A stretch of DNA of 64,000 bases. Source: Terripilifer sp031921685. Lineage in GTDB: Bacteria; Pseudomonadota; Alphaproteobacteria; Rhizobiales; Beijerinckiaceae. Positions within the stretch are counted from its first letter, which is position 1. Each line of letters begins with the position of its first letter. The notes beneath the pieces are model-generated. The model worked only from the letters and a program-made list of their open reading frames with translations. It was not told the origin of the DNA and searched no databases. The position numbers and the translations under genes were made by a program. This document shows, in pieces, positions 35,569 to 44,541 of this stretch. Where the stretch lies: positions 1,364,001 through 1,428,000 of the forward strand of contig NZ_JAPDHU010000001.1 in the NCBI RefSeq assembly GCF_031921685.1, given 5' to 3'.

Positions 35569-35577
35569 TAACTGCGT

Positions 35578-36279
35578 TCAGCGTTTCACGAAGGTCAGAT
35601 AAACCGGCTTGCGGCCAGCGGCGATGGCCTTGGCTTCGTAGCGTGTGCCCGGCCACTGCGCCCAGGGCGTCGTCCAATCGCTCGCCGCCGACACTCGCCA
35701 GTCGAACAGATTCGAGCGCAGGATGCGCGCCAAGGCCCAAGCACTGTAGTCGTCGATGTCGGTGGCGAAATGCAGTTCGCAGCCGGGGCGCAGCGCGCGC
35801 GCCATTTCCTTGACCGATGCATCGGAGATGAAGCGGCGCTTCTTCTGATAGGTCTTCGGCCAGGGATCGGGATAGAGGATGGTGACGCGGCCGAGGCTGG
35901 CGTCGGGCAAGGCGTTGAGCACCTCGAGCGCATCGCCACCATGAATGCGGATGTTGTCGAGATCGTTCTCCTCGATGAGCGCCAGCAATTTGGCGACGCC
36001 ATTGAGGAAGGGCTCGCAGCCGATGAAGCCGATGTCCGGATGGAGCCCGGCATCATGCGCCAGATGTTCGCCACCACCGAAGCCGACTTCGAGCCACAGA
36101 TCATCGAGCGGACGATCGAAGACGCCGCGCGGGCTGGATGCGAGGGCCGAGGGCGCGACGGTCATCTGCGGCAGCAGCTCTTCCACCAGCAGGCTGTGAT
36201 GGGTGCGCAGCTTCTTGCCCTTGCGGCGTCCATAAAGGGTCGGGCGCTGGCGCTCGCCCTGCGGCATGCGGTCGGTCAT
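35578..36279 (-). CDS. trmB: tRNA (guanine-N7-)-methyltransferase
   Basis: SAM-dependent enzyme that makes m7G46 in tRNA. The 233-residue protein starts TDRMPQGERQRPTLYGRRKG, has the SAM site LEVGFGGGEHL near 73-83 and the signature LYPDPWPKTYQKKRRF near 145-160, followed by LHFATDIDDYSAW. Starts at 36297 or further upstream are also open; 36279 fits the usual N terminus best. It follows metK on the same strand, but a strong terminator lies between, so it probably needs its own promoter or readthrough. Confidence 0.95.
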   Translation of the reverse strand: MTDRMPQGERQRPTLYGRRKGKKLRTHHSLLVEELLPQMTVAPSALASSPRGVFDRPLDDLWLEVGFGGGEHLAHDAGLHPDIGFIGCEPFLNGVAKLLALIEENDLDNIRIHGGDALEVLNALPDASLGRVTILYPDPWPKTYQKKRRFISDASVKEMARALRPGCELHFATDIDDYSAWALARILRSNLFDWRVSAASDWTTPWAQWPGTRYEAKAIAAGRKPVYLTFVKR

Positions 36280-36355
36280 GGTGTCTTCATCAAACATCGG
36301 CTCGTCAAAACTCCGCGCGGTTTGATCCGAGCCGGCACGCACGTCAAGGGACCGC

Positions 36356-36391
36356 GTCAAACAAAGAGGGGCGCCCCAAGGGCGCCCCTCC
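36356..36391 (-). terminator. Rho-independent terminator of metK
   Basis: On the minus strand AGGGGCGCCC and GGCGCCCCT form a GC-rich stem around a short TTGG loop, followed by CTTTGTTTG. It starts 32 bp beyond the metK stop and separates metK from trmB. Confidence 0.85.
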
Positions 36392-36423
36392 TGAATTACA
36401 ACGTTCGCGAAACGTGATTTGCT

Positions 36424-37611
36424 TCAGAACTGCTTCTTGAGCTGATCGGCGATGTCGGTCTTCTCCCAGGAGAAGCCACCGTCGCTGTCCGGCGTACGGC
36501 CGAAGTGGCCGTAGGAGGACGTGCGGGCGTAGATCGGCTTGTTGAGCTGCAGGTGCTCGCGGATGCCGCGCGGCGAGAGGTTCATGATTTCCATCAGAAC
36601 GTTCTCGAGCTTGTCCGGGTCAACCTTGCCGGTGTCGTGCAGGTCGGCATAAATCGACAGCGGCTTGGCAACGCCGATGGCGTAAGCGAGCTGGATGGTG
36701 CAGCGGTCGGCGAGGCCGGCGGCGACGACGTTCTTGGCCAGATAGCGCGCCGCATAGGCGGCCGAACGGTCAACCTTGGTCGGGTCCTTGCCGGAGAAGG
36801 CGCCACCGCCGTGCGGGGCCGCGCCACCGTAGGTGTCGACGATGATCTTACGGCCGGTCAGGCCGCAGTCGCCGTCCGGACCGCCGATGTAGAACTTGCC
36901 GGTCGGGTTGATGTGCCAGACGGTGTCCTTGGTGATCCAGCCTTCCGGCAGGGCCTTGCGGACATAGGGCTCGACCAGGTCGTGGATCTGCTTGGAGGTC
37001 AGGTCCTCGATGGTGTGCTGGTGCGACACGACGATCTGGGTGGCGCCGACCGGCTTGCCGTTCTCGTAGCGGACGGTGACCTGGCTCTTGGAGTCCGGGC
37101 CGAGGCCCTTTTCCGTGCCGGCGTGACGGGCCTGCGAGATCAGGTGCAGGATCTTGTGCGAATAGTACAGCGGCGCCGGCATCAGCTCGGGCGTCTCGCG
37201 GCAAGCGTAACCGAACATGATGCCCTGGTCGCCGGCGCCTTCGTCCTTGTTGCCGGAGGCGTCAACGCCCTGGGCGATGTCGGCCGACTGGGCGTGCAGC
37301 AGCACTTCGATCTCGGCATTGGCGTGATGGAAGCCATCCTGCTCGTAGCCGATGTCCTTGATGGCGTTGCGCGCCGCGGCGATGATCTGCTCTTTGGAAA
37401 TGTTCGGGCCGCGGACTTCGCCGGCGATCACGACACGGTTGGTCGTCGCCAGGGTCTCGCAGGCCACGCGGATCTGATAGGGGTCGAGCTTCGCCTTGGC
37501 GCCCTCACGGAAGAACAGATCCACGACTTCGTCCGAAATCCTGTCACAGACCTTGTCCGGATGACCTTCCGACACAGACTCACTGGTGAAAAGATAATTC
37601 TTACGGGCCAC
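36424..37611 (-). CDS. metK: S-adenosylmethionine synthetase
   Basis: Makes SAM from methionine and ATP. The 395-residue protein begins ARKNYLFTSESVSEGHPDKVC after the initiator, and has the family motifs GEGAGDQGIMFGY-like DEGAGDQGIMFGYA near 118-131 and the P-loop-like GGGAFSGKDPTKVDRS near 270-285. Translation starts at a GTG at 37611, about ten bases after GGAG. The 195-bp upstream gap shows no SAM-II or SAM/SAH riboswitch that I can recognise. It lies between the XRE regulator gene and trmB, the usual rhizobial order. Confidence 0.97.
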   Translation of the reverse strand: MARKNYLFTSESVSEGHPDKVCDRISDEVVDLFFREGAKAKLDPYQIRVACETLATTNRVVIAGEVRGPNISKEQIIAAARNAIKDIGYEQDGFHHANAEIEVLLHAQSADIAQGVDASGNKDEGAGDQGIMFGYACRETPELMPAPLYYSHKILHLISQARHAGTEKGLGPDSKSQVTVRYENGKPVGATQIVVSHQHTIEDLTSKQIHDLVEPYVRKALPEGWITKDTVWHINPTGKFYIGGPDGDCGLTGRKIIVDTYGGAAPHGGGAFSGKDPTKVDRSAAYAARYLAKNVVAAGLADRCTIQLAYAIGVAKPLSIYADLHDTGKVDPDKLENVLMEIMNLSPRGIREHLQLNKPIYARTSSYGHFGRTPDSDGGFSWEKTDIADQLKKQF

Positions 37612-37806
37612 GAGGCGTTCTCCGAGGCTGAGTGGTTGCGTGATATGTGGACCGTTGTGGCGGCCGCCTTTTAACGCAGGATTCCTCTCCCTATGCCAAA
37701 GGGCGCGTCTTTTTGGCAGCGAGCGTTCGTTTGGTCAAGCGCTATTGGCGATTTCGTTCTGTAAAGCGAACACGGGCACGTTCCCATGGGGCGTAGGACC
37801 ACAGTG

Positions 37807-38271
37807 TCAGCTTTTGGGAGGGTTCCCGCTTTCGCTCTCATCGCGTGCATCACGATCCGTCTCATCAGCCCCAGTCTCACTCGCTAATGAGACGACGAGA
37901 TCGATGATGCGCTTGCGCACCTGCTGGCTCTTGATGCGCACAAAGGCTTTGTTGAGCTGAATGCCTTCGGCGGTGGCGATGAAATCAGTGACGAGCGCCG
38001 AGGAGACCACTTCGCCGGCATCGACATGCGCCTCGGCGGAACCGGCCGGCGCGCCTTCGAAGAAATAAGATGGCGGCACGTCGAGGATCTTGGAAATTTC
38101 CTGCAACCGACTGGCGCCGATGCGATTGGCGCCCTTTTCATATTTCTGCACCTGCTGGAATGTCAGCCCGAGGGCATCGCCAAGTTTTTCCTGGCTCAGG
38201 CCCAGCAGTACCCGGCGCAGTCGCACGCGGCTGCCAACATGTTTGTCGATGGGATTCGGGACCTTCGCCAT
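37807..38271 (-). CDS. phrR: XRE-family regulator, PhrR/PraR-like
   Basis: A 154-residue DNA-binding protein with a lambda-repressor-like helix-turn-helix, VRLRRVLLGLSQEKLGDALGL through FQQVQKYEKGANRIGASRL at about 17-55, followed by PPSYFFEG. In Sinorhizobium the pH-regulated regulator PhrR is encoded next to actA (an lnt homologue), and rhizobial PraR is a related repressor; the position here between lnt and metK is the same. The symbol rests on that synteny plus sequence pattern. The acidic/polar C-terminal tail is variable. Confidence 0.8.
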   Translation of the reverse strand: MAKVPNPIDKHVGSRVRLRRVLLGLSQEKLGDALGLTFQQVQKYEKGANRIGASRLQEISKILDVPPSYFFEGAPAGSAEAHVDAGEVVSSALVTDFIATAEGIQLNKAFVRIKSQQVRKRIIDLVVSLASETGADETDRDARDESESGNPPKS

Positions 38272-38375
38272 GCGACCCTCGAAACTCAGAGGAGGAATAA
38301 GGTCTCTTCGCTCGAAACTTCAGGGGATCGAGCACCCCGCGTCTTACGCGCATCGACCCGGCCCTGCAACGGCTA

Positions 38376-40049
38376 TTAGGTAGAGGTGTAGGTAGACCTG
38401 CGCTTTTCCCAGGCTCTCAGGGCGAGGGCCAAAATGAGGGCGGCGAACCACAAACCGGCGGGCGCCGATTGGGAATGCTGCGCAAAAAAAGGTGCAGCAA
38501 TCGGCTTGGGCAGGGAGCTGTCGATCACGCCGTCGACGCCGAGAGGCAATTGTTTGAGGATGCGACCATAGGGATCGATAATAGCCGAAATGCCCGTATT
38601 GGCCGCGCGCACGAGCGGCATGCCTTCCTCGATGGCGCGCAGGCGCGCTTGCATCAGATGTTGATACGGCCCCGAGGTCTCACCGAACCAGCCGTCATTG
38701 GTGACGTTCAGCATGAATTCCGGCCGTTCCGCCGATCCGTCCTGCGGCATGACCTCGCCGGGGAAAATCGCCTCGTAGCAGACGAGCGGCGCTGCGGCCG
38801 GCAGGCCGGGCAGGCGCAGCAAAGTGCGCCGCGCGCCCGGCTCGAAGCCGCCGGGAATATGCACGAACTGCCGTAACCCGACTTTATCGAGCAGCCAGCC
38901 GAGCGGCAGATATTCGCCGAACGGCACCAGATGCACTTTGTCATAGGTGGCGACGATGGCGCCGCCCGGCAGCACGGCCTGGATGGAGTTGTAATAGCGG
39001 CCAGCGGGGCGGCGGGAACCGGCGGTGCGGTCGAACTGTTCGAAACGCGCCGCGCCCGTCACCAATATGGTGGACGCGGGCAGGAAGGTGCCGATCTCGC
39101 GCAAGGCGGCGGGATCGCGCGACAGGATGAAGGGAAAGGCCGACTCGGGCCAGATCAGATGGGTCGCATCGGCGACGCCGGCGGTCTGCGGCGATGTCGC
39201 GCGATCGGATACCTCGAAATAGCGCTTGAGGATCGCTTCTTTATTATCCGAGCGGAATTTCTCGTCCTGCGGCAGGTTGGGCTGCATGATGCGCAGCTTC
39301 ACATTGGGCTGCGCGGCGACGGGCGGCGCCGACGAGCGCCAAAAGCCGAAGGCCACCATTATGATCAGCAGGATCAGCGCCGCGAAGACCGGCCATGGCC
39401 CGCGCCGGCCGCGCGCAGGACGATCGGCCAAGACCGCCGGCGCGGCGCAGATGAAGACGGCGATAAAGGTCAGGCCATAGAGACCGATGAGCGAAGCAGT
39501 CTGCGCCAACATGAGATTGGCGCCAAAAGCCATGCCGAAATCGTTCCACGGAAAGCCGGTGAGCAGGGTGCCGCGCAACCATTCCGACACGGTGAGCGCC
39601 AAAGCAAGAACCAGAATGCGGCTCGGTCCCGTGGTCCAGCACAGACGCGCCAGGAAGAAGCCGAAGGCGGTGAAGAAGGCGAGGCCCGCCGGCAGGCCGA
39701 TGACGCCCAAAGGCAAAGCCCAGGCGAATTGATCGGCCTCGACCAGAAAGGCCGCGCCAAGCCACCACAGACCCGCGACGTGATAGCCGAAGCCCAGCCA
39801 CCAGCCGACCTTGGCGGCATCCATCGCATGGGCAAAAGCCGTGGCGGGCACACCGGCGCGGACCTGCGCCGCCGATCCGTCGATCAGCCAGACGGCGGCG
39901 ACCATGGAAATGCAGAGAAAGGGAAAGAGTGACACCGGTGGCATCGCCAGCGCGCCCGCCGCGCCACAGGCGAAAGCCAAAAACGCGCGCGTCCAGCCGG
40001 CGGAGAGGACAAAACGATCGGCTGTTCTGGTGATCGCCGCAGTTGTCAT
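38376..40049 (-). CDS. lnt: Apolipoprotein N-acyltransferase
   Basis: Inner-membrane enzyme that adds the third acyl chain to lipoproteins. The 557-residue protein has about seven hydrophobic helices in the first 250 residues and then a nitrilase-like periplasmic domain with the catalytic triad regions: Glu in IWPESAFPF, Lys in YDKVHLVPFGEYLPL and Cys in VCYEAIFPGE. It continues with LMQARLRAIEEGMPLVRAAN. In rhizobia this gene is also known as actA for acid tolerance. The corC/tlyC-like gene often found next to lnt is absent. Confidence 0.95.
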   Translation of the reverse strand: MTTAAITRTADRFVLSAGWTRAFLAFACGAAGALAMPPVSLFPFLCISMVAAVWLIDGSAAQVRAGVPATAFAHAMDAAKVGWWLGFGYHVAGLWWLGAAFLVEADQFAWALPLGVIGLPAGLAFFTAFGFFLARLCWTTGPSRILVLALALTVSEWLRGTLLTGFPWNDFGMAFGANLMLAQTASLIGLYGLTFIAVFICAAPAVLADRPARGRRGPWPVFAALILLIIMVAFGFWRSSAPPVAAQPNVKLRIMQPNLPQDEKFRSDNKEAILKRYFEVSDRATSPQTAGVADATHLIWPESAFPFILSRDPAALREIGTFLPASTILVTGAARFEQFDRTAGSRRPAGRYYNSIQAVLPGGAIVATYDKVHLVPFGEYLPLGWLLDKVGLRQFVHIPGGFEPGARRTLLRLPGLPAAAPLVCYEAIFPGEVMPQDGSAERPEFMLNVTNDGWFGETSGPYQHLMQARLRAIEEGMPLVRAANTGISAIIDPYGRILKQLPLGVDGVIDSSLPKPIAAPFFAQHSQSAPAGLWFAALILALALRAWEKRRSTYTST

Positions 40050-40109
40050 GGGGCCCGGCTTTATCCGCGAATCAGTGCCCTCAACAGATACACGCGCCGC
40101 GCGATGTTT

Positions 40110-40610
40110 TCAGCTCTCCGCGTAAGGATCGGCGATACCGAGCTTGGCCAGCGCCTGTCGCTCGTGCGCCTCCATATCCTCGGCCTCGTCATCAATCTCA
40201 TGGTCGAAGCCGACGAGATGCAGGCTGCCGTGCACCAGCATATGGGCAAGATGATCGGCAAAGGTCTTCTTCTCGGCCTTTGCCTCGCGCACAACCGTGT
40301 CGCAAGAGACGATGATATCGCCCAAGGTCGGCGTGCGTTGCAGGGCCTTGCCGCTGGCCGCCGGAAAGGACAGCACATTGGTCGGTTGGTCCTTGCCGCG
40401 CCATTGCTTGTTCAGCTCCTGCATGAAGCCGTCGCCGCAATAGAGCACCGAGACTTCGACGCCGTCCATGAGTTTCACCTTGGACGTTTCAAGCGCCGTG
40501 GCGATGGCGCGCGCGGTGAAGGCATCGAGATCGGGCAGGCCTGCTCCCATGTCAGCCCAAGCGGCCGACCAGCCTTCGAACTCGTCACGCACATCGACGA
40601 CGACGTTCAT
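40110..40610 (-). CDS. ybeY: Endoribonuclease YbeY
   Basis: Zinc-dependent RNase needed for 16S rRNA 3-prime end maturation and ribosome quality control. The 166-residue protein has the metal motif HMLVHGSLHLVGFDHEID with three histidines near 123-140, preceded by PTNVLSFP near 87-94 and LGDIIVSCDTV. The ATG at 40610 matches conserved N termini. It follows phoH by 10 bp on the same strand, a nearly universal pairing. Confidence 0.95.
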   Translation of the reverse strand: MNVVVDVRDEFEGWSAAWADMGAGLPDLDAFTARAIATALETSKVKLMDGVEVSVLYCGDGFMQELNKQWRGKDQPTNVLSFPAASGKALQRTPTLGDIIVSCDTVVREAKAEKKTFADHLAHMLVHGSLHLVGFDHEIDDEAEDMEAHERQALAKLGIADPYAES

Positions 40611-40620
40611 TCGGCGGTCT

Positions 40621-41703
40621 TCATTCAGGCGTTCCTGGCGCTTTCTTGCCGGCACTCTCATAGGCCGTGACGATGCGCCGCACGAGATCGTGACGCACCA
40701 CGTCGGCATCCTTGAACACGATATGGCCGATGCCCTCGACGCCGGAGAGCAAACGCACCGCTTCCTGCAAACCCGACTTTTGGCCGGGCGGCAGATCGAT
40801 CTGCGTCGGATCGCCGTTGACGATCATGCGTGAGCCCTCACCCAGACGGGTGAGGAACATTTTCATCTGCATCGACGTGGTGTTCTGCGCCTCATCGAGC
40901 AGGATGCAGGCATTGGTGAGCGTGCGTCCGCGCATGAAAGCGAGCGGCGCCACTTCGATCATGCCGGTGGCGAGACCGCGTTCGACGATGCGGCTGTCCA
41001 TGAAATCATGCAGCGCATCGAAGATCGGCCGCAGATAGGGATCGACCTTCTCGCGCATGTCGCCGGGCAGGAAGCCGAGGCGCTCGCCGGCTTCCACGGC
41101 GGGGCGCGACAGCACGAGCCGTTCGACGATGCCCTGTTCGAGCAGCAGCACCGCATGGCCGACGGCGAGCCAGGTCTTGCCGGTGCCGGCGGGACCTTCG
41201 GCGAAGACCAGTTCGTATTGGCGCAGCGCATGCAGATATTCGTGCTGAGAAGCATTGCGCGCCCGCACGGCGCCTTTCTTGCGCGTAGCGATCTGCTGGA
41301 ACGAGAAGGGCGTGGCGGCGGCGGCCGCCTGTTCAGGAAACAGACTGCCCTGCTCGATGCTTTCGGCGAGCGCGCCATCGATGTCGCCCAGGCCGATGCT
41401 CTGGCCCTTGCGGGCACGTTCGTAGAGTGCCGTCATGGCGCGCTGCGCATGGGCGCAAGCTTCCGGCGGACCTTTGATGGTGACGTGATTGCCATTGACG
41501 TTCACGGTGACGCCGAGGCGCCGTTCGATCTTGGCGAGGTTCTGGTCGTATTGACCGAAGGTGGCCGAGGCGGCGCGATTGTCGGCGAGGGTGAATGTAA
41601 CTTCCGATCGCTCGCGATCGAAAACTTTCGTTCTGAGTTCACGCCCTGCCGCAGCATTCTCGATGGACGGCGGCGCGCCCGTACGACTGTCGTTGTCAGG
41701 CAT
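40621..41703 (-). CDS. phoH: PhoH family ATPase
   Basis: A 360-residue cytoplasmic PhoH-like protein. A KH-like RNA-binding N-terminal domain (LAKIERRLGVTVNVNGNHVTI) precedes the ATPase with Walker A FAEGPAGTGKTWLAVG near 167-182, RPAVEAGERLGFLPGD and Walker B ILLDEAQNTTSMQMK near 270-284. PhoH proteins are linked to RNA metabolism with YbeY. It overlaps the miaB 3-prime end by 8 bp and precedes ybeY, forming miaB-phoH-ybeY. Confidence 0.95.
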   Translation of the reverse strand: MPDNDSRTGAPPSIENAAAGRELRTKVFDRERSEVTFTLADNRAASATFGQYDQNLAKIERRLGVTVNVNGNHVTIKGPPEACAHAQRAMTALYERARKGQSIGLGDIDGALAESIEQGSLFPEQAAAAATPFSFQQIATRKKGAVRARNASQHEYLHALRQYELVFAEGPAGTGKTWLAVGHAVLLLEQGIVERLVLSRPAVEAGERLGFLPGDMREKVDPYLRPIFDALHDFMDSRIVERGLATGMIEVAPLAFMRGRTLTNACILLDEAQNTTSMQMKMFLTRLGEGSRMIVNGDPTQIDLPPGQKSGLQEAVRLLSGVEGIGHIVFKDADVVRHDLVRRIVTAYESAGKKAPGTPE

Positions 41704-43150
41704 TCGTGCTCTGCATGCTCCCGTGAGCGGCTGAACTTTCGGGTGTGACGATCCGGCCCTTCAGCGAATTCGGCCAGGTGTCTTCAATCGAGATCGAAGC
41801 AATGGTTCCGATCAATGCTTCGGCATCTTCGACGTGAACGGATTGCAGATAGGGCGTGCGGCCGATGGCCTGGCCCGCGTGGCGGCCCTTCTTCTCGAAC
41901 AGGACCGGAAGAACCCGGCCGACCGTAGCACGGTTGAACGCCTGCCGCTGCTCTTCGAGCAGCGCTTGCAGCGCGGCGAGCCGCTCCTGCTTCACATGCG
42001 CTTCGACCTGTCCGTCCATCTCGGCCGCCCGTGTTCCTGGGCGTTCAGAATACATGAAGGAATAGGCGCTGGCGAAGCCGATCTCGCGCACGAGATCCAT
42101 GGTCGCCTGGAAATCCACATCACTTTCGCCAGGGAAACCGACGATGAAATCAGATGACAAAGCGATGTCGGGCCGCGCCGCGCGTACGCGGGCGATGATG
42201 TCGATGAATTCACGTGCCTTATGCTTGCGGTTCATCGCCGCCAGAATGCGGTCGGACCCGGCCTGCACCGGTAGATGCAGATAGGGCATCAATTCGGGGA
42301 TGTCGCGATGGGCGGCGATCAGGCTGTCATCCATGTCACGCGGATGACTTGTCGTATAGCGGATGCGATCGACGCCGGGCATGGCGGCGACCCGTTCGAT
42401 GAGATCGCCGAGCGACGCGACCCGGCCGGCATCGTCGCCGTGATACGCATTGACGTTCTGGCCGATCAGCGTGATCTCGCGCACGCCAGCCTCAGCGAGC
42501 GCGCGTACTTCATCGAGAATTGAGGCGACCGGCCGCGACATTTCGGCGCCGCGCGTATAAGGCACGACGCAGAAGGTGCAGAATTTGTCGCAGCCTTCCT
42601 GCACGGTGACGAAAGCGGCATAACCGCGCCCGCGCAGACGCTGCGGCGACGGCGCCTGCATGGTCTGGAATTTATCGACCACCGGAAAATCGGTATCGAC
42701 CACACCGCCGCCGCGAAAGCCGGCGTTTTGGCTGGCCTTGCCGAGCAGTTCGGGAAAGCGATGATAACTCTGCGGCCCAACGACGATATCAACAGCGCTC
42801 TGGCGGCGAATGATCTCGCCGCCTTCGGCCTGCGCGACGCAACCGGCGACGGCGATCTGCATCGCCTTGCCGTTGGCGGCGCGCTCTTCCTTCATCTCGC
42901 GCAGTTTGCCGAGTTCGGAAAAAATCTTCTCCGAGGCGCGTTCGCGGATGTGGCAGGTGTTGAGGACGACGAGATCGGCTTCTTCCGGCGAAGCGGCCGG
43001 GCCGTAGCCTTCGCCCTCGAGAATGTCGCCCATGCGCGTGGCGTCATAGACGTTCATCTGGCATCCGAACGACTTGATGAAAACCTTGCGAGTCTGCGGC
43101 GCGGCGACCGGCGTGGTCCCTCTCGCGTCTGACGTTTTCACCTCGTTCAT
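41696..43150 (-). CDS. miaB: tRNA-2-methylthio-N6-dimethylallyladenosine synthase
   Basis: Radical-SAM methylthiotransferase modifying i6A37 in tRNA. The N-terminal UPF0004 domain starts KVFIKSFGCQMNVYDATRM and holds three cluster cysteines (including NTCHIRERASEK); the radical SAM motif is CDKFCTFCVVPYTRG; a TRAM domain follows. About 484 residues. I choose the ATG at 43150, because the GAAGGA ribosome site directly abuts the upstream ATG at 43162 and could not serve it. It is the first of miaB-phoH-ybeY. Confidence 0.95.
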   Translation of the reverse strand: MNEVKTSDARGTTPVAAPQTRKVFIKSFGCQMNVYDATRMGDILEGEGYGPAASPEEADLVVLNTCHIRERASEKIFSELGKLREMKEERAANGKAMQIAVAGCVAQAEGGEIIRRQSAVDIVVGPQSYHRFPELLGKASQNAGFRGGGVVDTDFPVVDKFQTMQAPSPQRLRGRGYAAFVTVQEGCDKFCTFCVVPYTRGAEMSRPVASILDEVRALAEAGVREITLIGQNVNAYHGDDAGRVASLGDLIERVAAMPGVDRIRYTTSHPRDMDDSLIAAHRDIPELMPYLHLPVQAGSDRILAAMNRKHKAREFIDIIARVRAARPDIALSSDFIVGFPGESDVDFQATMDLVREIGFASAYSFMYSERPGTRAAEMDGQVEAHVKQERLAALQALLEEQRQAFNRATVGRVLPVLFEKKGRHAGQAIGRTPYLQSVHVEDAEALIGTIASISIEDTWPNSLKGRIVTPESSAAHGSMQSTNA

Positions 43151-43234
43151 GCCCAAAATCATTCCTTCACGCCTGGCCGCTCGGCGACCAGCAATTCTCG
43201 TTCCTTTTAGGCGAAAATCGCCGGAGTGAGAACC

Positions 43235-44017
43235 TCACGGCACCCGTCTCCAGCGGTTCTGGCGAATGTCCGATTGAATCATCGCCGCCATGGCTTTTCG
43301 ATGATCGGCCAGCGCCATGGGCCGGGGCGGCAGATAATCGACCAGGCATTCGGTGGGGCCGGATTTGAGCATGCTCCACAGATGCGGCGTGAAGCCGGTA
43401 TCTCCATACCAGGCGATATTGGCGCGGCCGGCCCGGCCCAGCGCCAGGCCGTCGCGGCGGTTGTAATCGATGACGATCGGCTGGACGTAGACCGTCGTCA
43501 CCTCAGGAAAAGCCTTCATCAGGTCGCGGCAGGCCTCGAAATGGGGCGTGTGGAATTTCAACAAATGGGTGCCGTCACCGGTCGTCGCCTCGGCGAAGAG
43601 GATCACCGGATCGCCGGCTTGCATGCGCTCGGCCATCTGTTTGTTGACCGCCGGAATCTGGCGGCGGCGGCCGCGATCGACAAACAGAGCGCCTTGCACC
43701 TTGGCAAGCGGCCCAAGCAGCGGCCAGCCCGCCACTTCCTTCTTGGCCAGGAAGGCGGTGAATTCGGTGCTGCCGAGCACAACGATATCGACCCAGGAAA
43801 TGTGATTGGGCACCAGCAGCAGCGGCCGCTCGCGCGCCATTTCGCCGCGCGGGCGCACGCGCACCCGCAGGAGACGGCACATGATGCGGCAGAACAGCAA
43901 CGGCATGGCAGCGCGCGCCGAAGGCCGGAAGCGGATGAACAACAGATAGAGCGGGCTAACAACGACGAGAAACAGCAGAATTGTCAGCACAAGCGCCACG
44001 GCGCGCAGAACCGGCAC
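43235..44017 (-). CDS. Lysophospholipid / 1-acylglycerol acyltransferase (PlsC family), possibly OlsA
   Basis: A 260-residue membrane-associated acyltransferase. A hydrophobic N terminus is followed by the catalytic NHISWVD near 71-77 (H-x4-D), FVDRGRRRQIPAV, and FAEATTGDGTHL, a variant of the usual EGTR motif. Such enzymes acylate lysophosphatidate or similar lipids. In Sinorhizobium the lyso-ornithine-lipid acyltransferase OlsA is, to my knowledge, encoded beside the miaB-phoH-ybeY-lnt-phrR-metK genes, so this is a candidate orthologue. No olsB is present, so the substrate remains open. Confidence 0.9.
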   Translation of the reverse strand: MPVLRAVALVLTILLFLVVVSPLYLLFIRFRPSARAAMPLLFCRIMCRLLRVRVRPRGEMARERPLLLVPNHISWVDIVVLGSTEFTAFLAKKEVAGWPLLGPLAKVQGALFVDRGRRRQIPAVNKQMAERMQAGDPVILFAEATTGDGTHLLKFHTPHFEACRDLMKAFPEVTTVYVQPIVIDYNRRDGLALGRAGRANIAWYGDTGFTPHLWSMLKSGPTECLVDYLPPRPMALADHRKAMAAMIQSDIRQNRWRRVP

Positions 44018-44058
44018 GAACGCCTCTTCGTCATAGCCCCCGATGGAGGCGGCCTAAA

Positions 44059-44541
44059 TCACAACAATTGCTTTGTCATGACAATCGCATCGGTACGACC
44101 GCCATCGGCGGCGCGATAATAGCCCGGCCGACGACCGACTTCCGCGAAGCCATGGCGACGATAGAGCGCCAGCGCTGCCTCGTTATCCTGCGCCACTTCC
44201 AGAAACAGCGCGCTGACGCGCAACAGCCCCAGCGTCTCGGCATGTTTGATCAGAAGATCGCGCGCGACACCACGGCGGCGTTGGGCGCTGGCCACCGCGA
44301 TGGTCAAAATCTCCGCTTCATTGGCGGCTTTGCGCGACAGGACGAAGCCAAGCAGAGCGCCGCCGACGCTGTCGAAAATGCCATCGCCGATGACATTCTC
44401 CGACAGAATGAGACGTTCGATTTCGCCGGCATCCCAAGGAAAAGCGAAGCCATCCTTGTGCAGGCGCGCGCAGGCCTGCGCGTCGCCGGCTTCAAGACTG
44501 CGGCTCTCGGTCTGCAAGGCGCGGCGCAGAAAGCTGATCAT
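44059..44541 (-). CDS. rimI: Ribosomal protein S18 alanine N-acetyltransferase RimI
   Basis: A 160-residue GNAT-fold acetyltransferase. The acetyl-CoA site is seen as AEILTIAVASAQRRRGVARDLL near 74-95 (Q/RxxGxA pattern), with ALFLEVAQDNEAALALYRRHGFAEVGRRPGYY near 112-143 typical of RimI. Its start overlaps the tsaB stop (44538-44541), and tsaB-rimI coupling is common, supporting the RimI call over a generic GNAT. Confidence 0.9.
   Translation of the reverse strand: MISFLRRALQTESRSLEAGDAQACARLHKDGFAFPWDAGEIERLILSENVIGDGIFDSVGGALLGFVLSRKAANEAEILTIAVASAQRRRGVARDLLIKHAETLGLLRVSALFLEVAQDNEAALALYRRHGFAEVGRRPGYYRAADGGRTDAIVMTKQLL

Noticed and set aside
37612..37806. SAM-sensing riboswitch before metK
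   Set aside because: No SAM-II, SAM/SAH or SAM-V core sequence was recognised; only a weak TGCCAAA/TTTGGCA hairpin.
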